Shown here piece after piece: positions 25,141 to 31,275 of a stretch of DNA of 31,275 nt. The stretch lies in contig CALBTT010000144.1 of assembly GCA_937967645.1 (NCBI GenBank), positions 1 to 31,275 on the forward strand, read 5' to 3'. The first letter of the stretch is position 1, and the number at the start of each line of letters is the position of its first letter. This DNA comes from an uncultured Zoogloea sp. (GTDB lineage: Bacteria > Pseudomonadota > Gammaproteobacteria > Burkholderiales > Rhodocyclaceae). The notes under the pieces were generated by a model that did no database searches, had not been told where the DNA came from, and worked only from the letters and a program-made list of their open reading frames with translations. The position numbers and the translations under genes were made by a program.

Positions 25141-25749
25141 TCAGCGCCGCACCGGCCTCTTGCGCGGTGCGCTGGCAGCACGCTCCGGAGCCCGCTGCGG
25201 CAAAACAGGCACCCCCACCTCCCGCCATTCCCCAGGCGCCAGGCCCTCAAGCGTCCATTCTCCGATACGTGCCCGCAGCAAACGCAGCGTCGGGAAGCCA
25301 ACCTTCGCCGTCATCCGCCGTACCTGACGGTTCTTGCCCTCCTTCAGCACGATCTCCAGCCAGCTGGTAGGAATCGCCTTGCGTTCCCGGATCGGCGGGT
25401 TGCGCGGCCACAGCCAGGTGGGTTCATCGGTGAGGCGGGCCTGGCAGGGACGGGTGGTGAAGTCGCCCAGATCCACGCCGGCGCGCAGGCGGGCCAGGGC
25501 AGCCTCATCGGGGATGCCTTCCACCTGCACCAGGTAGGTCTTGGCCAGCTTGTGGCGGGGATCGGCGATGCGGGCCTGCAGGGCGCCGTCGTCGGTGAGC
25601 ACCAGCAGGCCTTCGCTGTCGGTATCGAGGCGGCCGGCGGCGTACACCCCCGGTACGGAGATGTAGTTGGCCAGGGTGTCACGGCCGGCCTCGCCGGTGA
25701 ACTGGCACAGCACCCCGTAGGGCTTGTTGAAGAGGATCAGCTTGCTCAT
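25141..25749 (-). CDS. 23S rRNA pseudouridine synthase RluE
   Basis: A 202-aa member of the RsuA/RluB/RluE branch. The catalytic motif AAGRLDTDSEGLL has Asp42; KEGKNRQVRRMTA and a basic tail (APERAASAPRKRPVRR) are also present. There is no N-terminal S4 domain, and the N-terminus LILFNKPYGVLCQFT matches RluE, which makes pseudouridine 2457 of 23S rRNA in E. coli. The start is ATG 25749; the ribosome site is weak. It follows the desaturase gene by 83 bp with a hairpin between them. Confidence 0.9.
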   Translation of the reverse strand: MSKLILFNKPYGVLCQFTGEAGRDTLANYISVPGVYAAGRLDTDSEGLLVLTDDGALQARIADPRHKLAKTYLVQVEGIPDEAALARLRAGVDLGDFTTRPCQARLTDEPTWLWPRNPPIRERKAIPTSWLEIVLKEGKNRQVRRMTAKVGFPTLRLLRARIGEWTLEGLAPGEWREVGVPVLPQRAPERAASAPRKRPVRR

Positions 25750-25779
25750 GGGGCGGCCCTGGAGGCAGGTCGGAAACGA

Positions 25780-25805
25780 CGAACCCGCCGTTGCCGGCGG
25801 GTTCG
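25780..25805 (-). terminator. Probable terminator hairpin after the desaturase gene
   Basis: A perfect 11-bp stem CGAACCCGCCG / CGGCGGGTTCG with a 4-nt loop lies 27 bp past the desaturase stop. No real T-run follows on the minus strand, so it may be a weak terminator or an mRNA end stabiliser. Confidence 0.6.
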
Positions 25806-25832
25806 GGGCACATCGGGACGCAGCGCGGCGGT

Positions 25833-27005
25833 TCAGACCGCGTAGCGGCGCAGGCGCAGGGAGAACTCCTCAAGCTGACGGATGCCGCTCTGCTCGGCGC
25901 GGGCGATCCAGTCCTGCAGCTGTTGCAGCAGCTGGTCGTGGCTGGCGGTGGAGCGGGCCCACAGGGCGGTGAGTTCATCGCGCATCGCCACCACGGTCTG
26001 CAGGCGGGTGTTGTCCTTGAGCAGACTGGCCAGGCGGGACTTTTCCTCGGCGCACAGCTGGCTTTCGTCGGCGACCAGCCAGCGACGCAGTTCGCGGACC
26101 TTGAGCTTGCCGCCGGACTGGGCCTTGAGGGACTCGAACTCGTCCTTGGCAATGGCCTTGAGGGACTGCACGTAGCGGGTCATCACGTCGTAGCGGCAGG
26201 TGATGATGGCCTGCAGCGTGTCGAAGTCGGCGCGGGCCTTGGCAATGCCGAACTTGGGGGTCGGGATGGTCTTCTTGACCTTGGCGAGGCCGGCCATCTC
26301 GAGCAGGCGGATGTACATCCAGCCGATGTCGAACTCGTACCAGCGGGCCGACAGCTTGGCCGAGGTGGCGAAGGAGTGGTGGTTGTTGTGGAGCTCTTCA
26401 CCGCCGATCAGGATGCCCCAGGGCACCAGGTTGGTGGAGGCGTCGGCGCAGTTGTAGTTGCGGTAGCCCCAGAAGTGGCCCAGGCCGTTGATGACGCCGG
26501 CTGCCCAGAAGGGAATCCAGACCATCTGCACGCCCCAGATCAGCACGCCCGGCCAGATGCCGAACAGGGCCAGGTCGGCCGCCAGCATGATGACGATGCC
26601 CGCCTTCGGGAAGGCGGAGAAGATCCGGCGCTCGAACCAGTCATCCGGGGTGCCGTGGCCGTAACGCTGGATGGTCTCGCGGTTGCGGGCTTCCTTGACG
26701 TAGAGGAAGACGCCGGTCCACAACACCTTGTTGATGCCGTGGATCTGCGGGCTGTGGGGATCGTCGGGGGTCTCGCACTTGGCGTGGTGCTTGCGGTGGA
26801 TGGCCGCCCACTCCTTGGTCACCATGCCGGTGGAGAGCCACAGCCAGGTGCGGAAGAACAGCGCAGGCAGGGCATGCAGGTCGAGGGACCGATGGGCCTG
26901 ATGACGATGCAGGAAGATGGTGACAGCGGCAATCGTGACGTGGGTCATCGCCAGGGTCACGACGACGTAGCCCCACCAGGGCAGATCAATGAAACCGGAG
27001 AACAT
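25833..27005 (-). CDS. Acyl-CoA (delta-9 type) fatty acid desaturase
   Basis: A 390-aa membrane di-iron desaturase. The three histidine boxes are HRHQAH (33-38), HRKHH (70-74) and HNNHH (206-210), with further His in GHFWGYRNY. Hydrophobic helices lie at about 10-30, 45-62 and 135-175. The last 150 residues form a soluble, charged, mostly helical extension (AKVKKTIPTPKFG onward, with SRLASLLKDNTRLQTVVAM) that may be a coiled coil. It would insert a cis double bond in acyl chains using O2. ATG 27005; no strong ribosome site. It is outside the nif units and looks like a housekeeping gene. Confidence 0.92.
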   Translation of the reverse strand: MFSGFIDLPWWGYVVVTLAMTHVTIAAVTIFLHRHQAHRSLDLHALPALFFRTWLWLSTGMVTKEWAAIHRKHHAKCETPDDPHSPQIHGINKVLWTGVFLYVKEARNRETIQRYGHGTPDDWFERRIFSAFPKAGIVIMLAADLALFGIWPGVLIWGVQMVWIPFWAAGVINGLGHFWGYRNYNCADASTNLVPWGILIGGEELHNNHHSFATSAKLSARWYEFDIGWMYIRLLEMAGLAKVKKTIPTPKFGIAKARADFDTLQAIITCRYDVMTRYVQSLKAIAKDEFESLKAQSGGKLKVRELRRWLVADESQLCAEEKSRLASLLKDNTRLQTVVAMRDELTALWARSTASHDQLLQQLQDWIARAEQSGIRQLEEFSLRLRRYAV

Positions 27006-27109
27006 CAGGCCTTCAGTCCTTGAGAAATAATGAGCGGATTCTAGTCGAGGCCTTGACCCAAACCAAGGAAAGCCGGACGAAAGCGCCGCTCCTGCGACTT
27101 TCTTCCGGT

Positions 27110-28441
27110 TTACTGTTGCGACAGGGCGACAGGGCCCGATGTTCCTTCTAACGGCCCCGTCGGAGCAGGGTTGAGGATGCGCACTTCACGCTGTGGAAAG
27201 GGGATCTCGATCCCCTCTTCCTTGAAGCGCCGCCAGATCTCCAGATTGATCGCCGAGCGGATGCCGAGGGTGCCCTCGGTCGGATCGCGGATCCAGAAGC
27301 CGAGCTGGAGGTTGATGCCGCTGTCGGCAAAAGCCTCGACGAAGGCGCCGGGACCCGGGTCATCCATCACGCGGGGCTGCTTGCGGGCCGCCTCGACGAG
27401 GATGCTCATGGCCTTCTCGAGATCGGCGGCGTAGCTCACCTGCACCGGCAGCGCAACGCGCACCTTGGGGTCGGTGAAGGTCTCGTTCTGGACCACCGAA
27501 CCCACCAGGGTTTCATTGGGCACGATGGACTCGATTCCGCTCATGCCCTTGAGCACGGTGTAGCGGGTGGTGATCTGGCTGACGATGCCGCGTTCGTTAC
27601 CGACAGAGATCAGGTTGCCCATGCGGATCGATCGGTCCAGCAGCAAGATGAAGCCGGACACGTAGTTGGCCGCGATCTTCTGCATGCCGAAACCCAGGCC
27701 GACCCCCAGCGCTCCGCCAAACACCGACAGGGCTGTCAGGTCGATGCCCACCAGGGGCAGGCCGATGGTGACCGCCAGGACGATCAGCAGCGCCTTGGAC
27801 AGACGTGCGAAGACCAGCTTGAGGTTGGCGTCCAGCCCCTCGGTGTTCATCAGGCGGGCTTCCAGCACACCGGAGATCCACAGGGCCACCAGCACGGTGA
27901 GCATCACGGTCAGGATGCCCTGCAGCAGCATCCACAGATTGAGCTGGGCCTTGCCAACCGGAAAGCTGACCTGCTCCAGCCCGTCGATCACGGCGGGGAG
28001 CACCCCGACGATGTGCAGGGCCACCACCGCCCAGGCGCCAAAGGCGAAGAAGCGCTCGAAGGAGGCCAGCCAACCCGCCTTGGGGAAGGCGCGCTTGAGC
28101 GCATGCACGGTGAGACGGATGGCGGCCATGGCCATCAGCAGCGGCACGGCCAGCTTGAACAGGTTGACGTGATGCCACTGGTGCAGGACTGCGCGGGCTA
28201 CCACCACGAGGGCCAGGGCCGACAGCGGAAAGACGACCCGGCGCAGCCCCTCCTCGCCAACGCCTCGCTGCAGCTCGGGATTGGCCTCGCGGCGGCGACG
28301 CAGGGCGTTCCGGACCTGCCGCGAGATCAGCCCGGCGAGCAGCAGGCAAAGGGCGAGCACGCCAACCTGCCAGAGGATGGCAGGCTTCTGCATGTCGTCC
28401 CACAAATCAATCAGCAGGTGTGCGATCTGGTTCTCTTCCAT
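27110..28441 (-). CDS. MscS-family mechanosensitive channel
   Basis: A 443-aa inner-membrane protein. About five hydrophobic segments fill residues 20-235, the last being the pore-lining helix (VFGGALGVGLGFGMQKIAAN, Gly/Ala-rich as in MscS). The cytoplasmic vestibule follows, with RSIRMGNLISVG, GIVSQITTRYTVL, IVPNETLVGSVVQNET and a C-terminal alpha/beta domain ending in IPFPQREVRIL. Such channels release solutes after osmotic downshock. The ATG at 28441 is chosen for the AGAGGAA upstream and because it lies 2 bp past the stop of the phospholipase D-like gene, to which it is probably coupled. Confidence 0.92.
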   Translation of the reverse strand: MEENQIAHLLIDLWDDMQKPAILWQVGVLALCLLLAGLISRQVRNALRRRREANPELQRGVGEEGLRRVVFPLSALALVVVARAVLHQWHHVNLFKLAVPLLMAMAAIRLTVHALKRAFPKAGWLASFERFFAFGAWAVVALHIVGVLPAVIDGLEQVSFPVGKAQLNLWMLLQGILTVMLTVLVALWISGVLEARLMNTEGLDANLKLVFARLSKALLIVLAVTIGLPLVGIDLTALSVFGGALGVGLGFGMQKIAANYVSGFILLLDRSIRMGNLISVGNERGIVSQITTRYTVLKGMSGIESIVPNETLVGSVVQNETFTDPKVRVALPVQVSYAADLEKAMSILVEAARKQPRVMDDPGPGAFVEAFADSGINLQLGFWIRDPTEGTLGIRSAINLEIWRRFKEEGIEIPFPQREVRILNPAPTGPLEGTSGPVALSQQ

Positions 28442-28442
28442 C

Positions 28443-29051
28443 CTATTTCCTCTTCCGTCCAGGGAGATCCGCAACACTGGCGATGCGCCGGGCCTCGGCC
28501 CGGTGGCGCCGCCAGTTGGCGTGATAAGCCCGCGCCAGCGGCGGGTTGCCGCGCAGGATCAGCAGATTCTCCGCATTGCGCACCCGCGCCGAGCGGGTGA
28601 AGTTGTAGGACCCGGTGGCCACCGCTGCGCGGGACGAGGCCGGGTCGAAGATCATGACCTTGTCGTGGGCGATGTTGTGCTCGCCGTCGGCATACACCGG
28701 GATTCCTGCGGCGAGCAGGTCGGGCACCACGCCGGACGTAGCCTGGCGATTGCTGTCCGCATCGACGATGACTTCCACCCGCACGCCGCGGCGACGCGCC
28801 GCAACCAGCCCACGGGCCAGGGGTTTGCTGGTGAACAGATAGGCTTGCACGAGGATGAGTTCCCGCGCGTCGTCGATGGCCTTGAGCAAGGCGGCCTCGC
28901 CGTCGGACCACGGCGAGAAGACCACCTCGATGGTGCCGCGGGCGGCGACCTGGTGCGAAGGCTCCGGGGTCAGCGCCGCGGCCGGTACGGCAATGCTCAG
29001 CGCCAGGCCGGCCAGCAGCCTGCGCCGGCCGGTCCCGCGCCAGCCGGTCAT
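28443..29051 (-). CDS. Exported phospholipase D-like protein, single HKD motif
   Basis: A 202-aa protein of the Nuc/PLD-like family, which has one HKD motif and acts as a dimer. The motif is HDKVMIFD (His129, Lys131, Asp136) with GSYN at 147-150. The N-terminus has RRRLLAGLALSIAVPAAA, a signal peptide with consecutive arginines that could be a Tat signal. Family members are phosphodiesterases, nucleases or phospholipases; the substrate is unknown here. The start ATG 29051 shares its A with the preceding stop (TGATG), so it is translationally coupled to the methyltransferase gene and to the mscS gene after it. Confidence 0.88.
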   Translation of the reverse strand: MTGWRGTGRRRLLAGLALSIAVPAAALTPEPSHQVAARGTIEVVFSPWSDGEAALLKAIDDARELILVQAYLFTSKPLARGLVAARRRGVRVEVIVDADSNRQATSGVVPDLLAAGIPVYADGEHNIAHDKVMIFDPASSRAAVATGSYNFTRSARVRNAENLLILRGNPPLARAYHANWRRHRAEARRIASVADLPGRKRK

Positions 29052-30310
29052 CAGGCCTTGCGCTCGAGGACGGCGGCGAAGAAACCGTCGGTGTCGTGGC
29101 TGCGAGGGCTCAGGTGGAGCTGTTCGCCGCATTCGATGTTGATGCCCTGCTTGGCCAGCACATCCTGGGCATTGAGCGGGGTAAAGCTGTCGTTGCCGGC
29201 CAGGAAGGCGGCCACGATGGCTTCGTTCTCCTCCGGCAGCAGGCTGCAGGTGGCGTACACCAGGCGGCCGCCCGGCTTCACCAGGCGCGCGGCGCTGGCC
29301 AGGATGGCAGCCTGCTTGACGGTGAGCTCGGCCAGGGCCTCGGGGCTCTGGCGCCACTTCAGGTCGGGGTTGCGGCGCAGGGTACCGAGGCCGCTGCAGG
29401 GGGCATCCACCAGCACCCGGTCGAGCTTGCCGGCGAGGCGCTTGACCCGCGGATCGTTCTCGCTGGCGATCACCACCGGATGCACGTTGGACAGGCCGGA
29501 GCGGGCCATCCGCGGCTTGAGCTTGGCGAGGCGCTTGTCCGATACGTCGAAGGCGTACAGGCGGCCGGTGTTGCGCATCAGCGCGCCGAGCAGCAGGGTC
29601 TTGCCACCGGCGCCGGCGCAGAAGTCGGCCACCATCTCGCCGCGCTTGGGCTGCAGCAGGTAGCCGAGGAGCTGGCTGCCTTCGTCCTGCACCTCGAAGC
29701 TGCCATCCAGGAACAGGGGGTGCTTCTGCAGGGCCGGCTTGCCTTCGAGACGCACCGCGCTGGGCGAGAAGCGCCCCGGGGCACAGGCGATGCCGTCGGC
29801 CTGCAGGCGTGCCACCAGGGCATCGCGCTCGAGCTTGAGGGTGTTCACTCGCAGGTCCAGCGGGGCCGGTCGGTTGAGGCTCTGGGCCAGGGCGATCACG
29901 TCCTCGGGGGACATTGCGGCGAGCAGCCGCTCGGCCAGCCAGTCGGGCAGGTCGGCGGATTCGGCCAGGCTCATCTCGCCGGCGTCGCGCCCCTTGATCT
30001 CGGTGAAGTAGTCGATGTCACGGCCATGCAGGCCTTCGCCGAGCTGGCGCAGGGTGGTGCCTTCGACGCGCGCCAGCCAGGCCAGGATCAGCTGGCGGGT
30101 GGAGGCCTCGGGGCCGCACAGGCGCTCGAGGGTGCGCTTGCGACGCACCACGCCATACACGGCTTCGGCCACAAAGGCCCGGTCCCGCGCGCCGATCTCG
30201 TGCATGTCCCGGAAGTAGCGGGAGAGCACCGAGTCGGCGGGGTAATCGAAGCGCAGCACCGAGCGGAGGGCCTGGCTGGCGGACTGGATCTGGGCGGGTG
30301 TGATGGTCAT
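29051..30310 (-). CDS. RsmB/NOP-family rRNA cytosine methyltransferase
   Basis: A 419-aa SAM-dependent RNA m5C methyltransferase. Residues 1-140 form an NusB-like helical N-terminal domain as in RsmB. The Rossmann domain has VADFCAGAGGKTLLLG (227-242), DAPCSGLG (Cys305, product release) and YATCSLLPEEN (Cys355, the nucleophile). E. coli RsmB methylates C967 of 16S rRNA; the exact target here is uncertain because a true RsmB usually lies with fmt. ATG 30310. It is followed directly by the phospholipase D-like and mscS genes. Confidence 0.9.
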   Translation of the reverse strand: MTITPAQIQSASQALRSVLRFDYPADSVLSRYFRDMHEIGARDRAFVAEAVYGVVRRKRTLERLCGPEASTRQLILAWLARVEGTTLRQLGEGLHGRDIDYFTEIKGRDAGEMSLAESADLPDWLAERLLAAMSPEDVIALAQSLNRPAPLDLRVNTLKLERDALVARLQADGIACAPGRFSPSAVRLEGKPALQKHPLFLDGSFEVQDEGSQLLGYLLQPKRGEMVADFCAGAGGKTLLLGALMRNTGRLYAFDVSDKRLAKLKPRMARSGLSNVHPVVIASENDPRVKRLAGKLDRVLVDAPCSGLGTLRRNPDLKWRQSPEALAELTVKQAAILASAARLVKPGGRLVYATCSLLPEENEAIVAAFLAGNDSFTPLNAQDVLAKQGINIECGEQLHLSPRSHDTDGFFAAVLERKA

Positions 30311-30324
30311 GGAATTCCGATACT

Positions 30325-30355
30325 GAAAAAACCGCCGGCCGCCTGGGGCGCCGGC
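30325..30355 (-). terminator. Rho-independent terminator of the DUF3108 gene
   Basis: On the minus strand GCCGGCGCC-CCA-GGCGGCCGGC (one bulged base) is followed by GGTTTTTTC, just after the DUF3108 stop at 30371. This is a strong intrinsic terminator, leaving the methyltransferase gene to use its own promoter. Confidence 0.85.
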
Positions 30356-30370
30356 ATGAAGCGATGAATT

Positions 30371-31223
30371 TTATCTGGGCGCGGCGCGCTGGCCGAGGTC
30401 CACGCCGGTGGCCACCTGGTCGAGCACATCGCCGCTCTTGTCGGTGATCTTGAGGCGGACCGGCAGGTTGGCGTAGTCGCGGGCGAGCCAGATGTCGATC
30501 TTGAGCTCACCGCGATGCCCCGAACTGCCGAGATGGTAGGCGGAAACGCGGCCGGCGGGCACCTCGATCTCCTCGATGCCGAGGTTTTCGATGACCGAGC
30601 GCACCGCGCTCTTGCCGGTCACCACCAGCAATTCGGCACGCAGCGGCCCCTCCGGCTGCAGGGACAGGTGGTGCATCAGCGACAGCACGTCCTGGTCGCC
30701 CTCGGCCAGCGAGAACTCCCGACGGCGCTCGCCCGCCACCAGCACGACCCGCGCGGTGGACCAGTCGAAATCGGCGCGCTCCTTGAGCTTGCCATCCCGC
30801 TCGACGGTGAACTTCTCGGGCTGCAGGCCGTGTGGGCCGATCCGCCCTTCGCTGCGCTGGACCATGCGGAAGGGCTTGAGCAGGCCGATCAGGCCGGAGG
30901 TCTCGATGACGGTCTCCATCGAGTACTTCTCCTGGTCGTGGGACCACGCGTGGGTGGTGCGGCCGATGATGAAGTTCTGTTCGCCGCGGATCACGTTGTA
31001 CTGGATCTTGCCGGAGGCCGCCCACAGGTCAGCCGGGCCGGGGCCGGGCGGTTTCTGGTCCGGCGCGCCTTCCTGCCCGCGCTGCGCTGCGCCGTCGGCG
31101 ACATCGGCCGGAGTCTGCGGCACGGTGCTGGCATCCGGCGGTGCGCTCCCTTCGCCCTTCCCTTCACCGCCGGCCGGCGTCGGCGCGGCGGCGAGTGTGG
31201 CGTCAGGGGCCGTGCTGGGCGCG
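30371..31223 (-). CDS. DUF3108 protein, 5' end missing
   Basis: The reading frame continues without a stop to the end of the genomic sequence at 31223, where adapter begins, so the N-terminus is lost. The visible 284 residues start with a Pro/Ala/Gly-rich linker (about 60 residues, low complexity) followed by a DUF3108 beta-rich domain: GKIQYNVIRGEQNFIIGRTTHAW, YSMETVIETSGLIGLLKPF, RVSAYHLGSSGHRGELKIDIWLA (quoted in parts). A GTG at 31123 could serve as a start but would cut into the linker, so I treat the gene as partial. DUF3108 proteins are exported or membrane-anchored, of unknown function, often next to purine genes in betaproteobacteria. Confidence 0.85.
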
Positions 31224-31275
31224 AGATCGGAAGAGCGTCGTGTAGGGAAAGAGTGTAGATCTCGGGGGGCGCCGT
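31224..31275. other. Illumina adapter sequence (assembly artefact)
   Basis: From 31224 the sequence AGATCGGAAGAGC and onward follows the Illumina TruSeq universal adapter for 52 bases, with only two differences, T to G at 31266 and 31269. This is not genomic DNA. The plus-strand frame through it gives the well-known contaminant peptide EIGRASCRERV. Confidence 0.97.

Noticed and set aside
30515..31258. Plus-strand frame ending in EIGRASCRERV
   Set aside because: Its end is translated adapter, and the rest is the antisense of the DUF3108 gene.

Overview
This is a GC-rich window (about two thirds G+C by eye). It carries an accessory nitrogen-fixation (nif) region flanked by ordinary housekeeping genes. 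Tight overlapping genes, NifA and sigma-54 sites, a cysteine-containing NifA without an adjacent NifL, an isc-type Fe-S gene set and dispersed GC-rich hairpin repeats suggest a diazotrophic betaproteobacterium, possibly of the Rhodocyclales (Azospira/Dechloromonas-like). The taxonomic guess is inference from gene content, not a database result.

Layout. 1-3011: a dispersed repeat, a secreted hypothetical protein, a CapA-like protein, RluA (minus strand), hairpin repeats and a rhodanese. 3095-11760, all minus strand: one probable transcription unit of 13 genes. It reads nifB, fdxN, a HesB/IscA-like gene, a helical-repeat protein, an LRV Fe-S protein, two nifZ-type genes, a small unknown, nifS, nifT, another small unknown, a DegT-fold protein without its PLP lysine, a SIR2-like protein and a [2Fe-2S] ferredoxin. 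It starts at a sigma-54 promoter with a NifA box upstream and ends at a terminator near 3031-3048. 11964-18874, minus strand: two cyclic-di-GMP signalling genes and nifA. 19312-23931, plus strand: a second NifA/sigma-54 unit, iscS-iscU-erpA-iscA-hscA-fdx, a near-complete ISC operon that lacks iscR, hscB and iscX. 23962-31223: DUF192, a repeat-rich gap with thirteen 21-bp units, RluE, a fatty acid desaturase, an MscS channel, a single-HKD phospholipase D-like protein, an RsmB/NOP RNA methyltransferase and a truncated DUF3108 gene. The last 52 bases are Illumina adapter, not genome.

How it fits together. NifA, probably inactivated directly by oxygen, would switch on both the nifB unit (NifB-co, ferredoxins, NifZ maturation factors, NifS) and the ISC-like unit. 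The latter would then supply Fe-S clusters for nitrogenase in place of the usual NifU, which is absent from the window. The least understood part is the tail of the nifB unit, where two degenerate enzyme folds (DegT-like and SIR2-like) sit between nifT and a ferredoxin.
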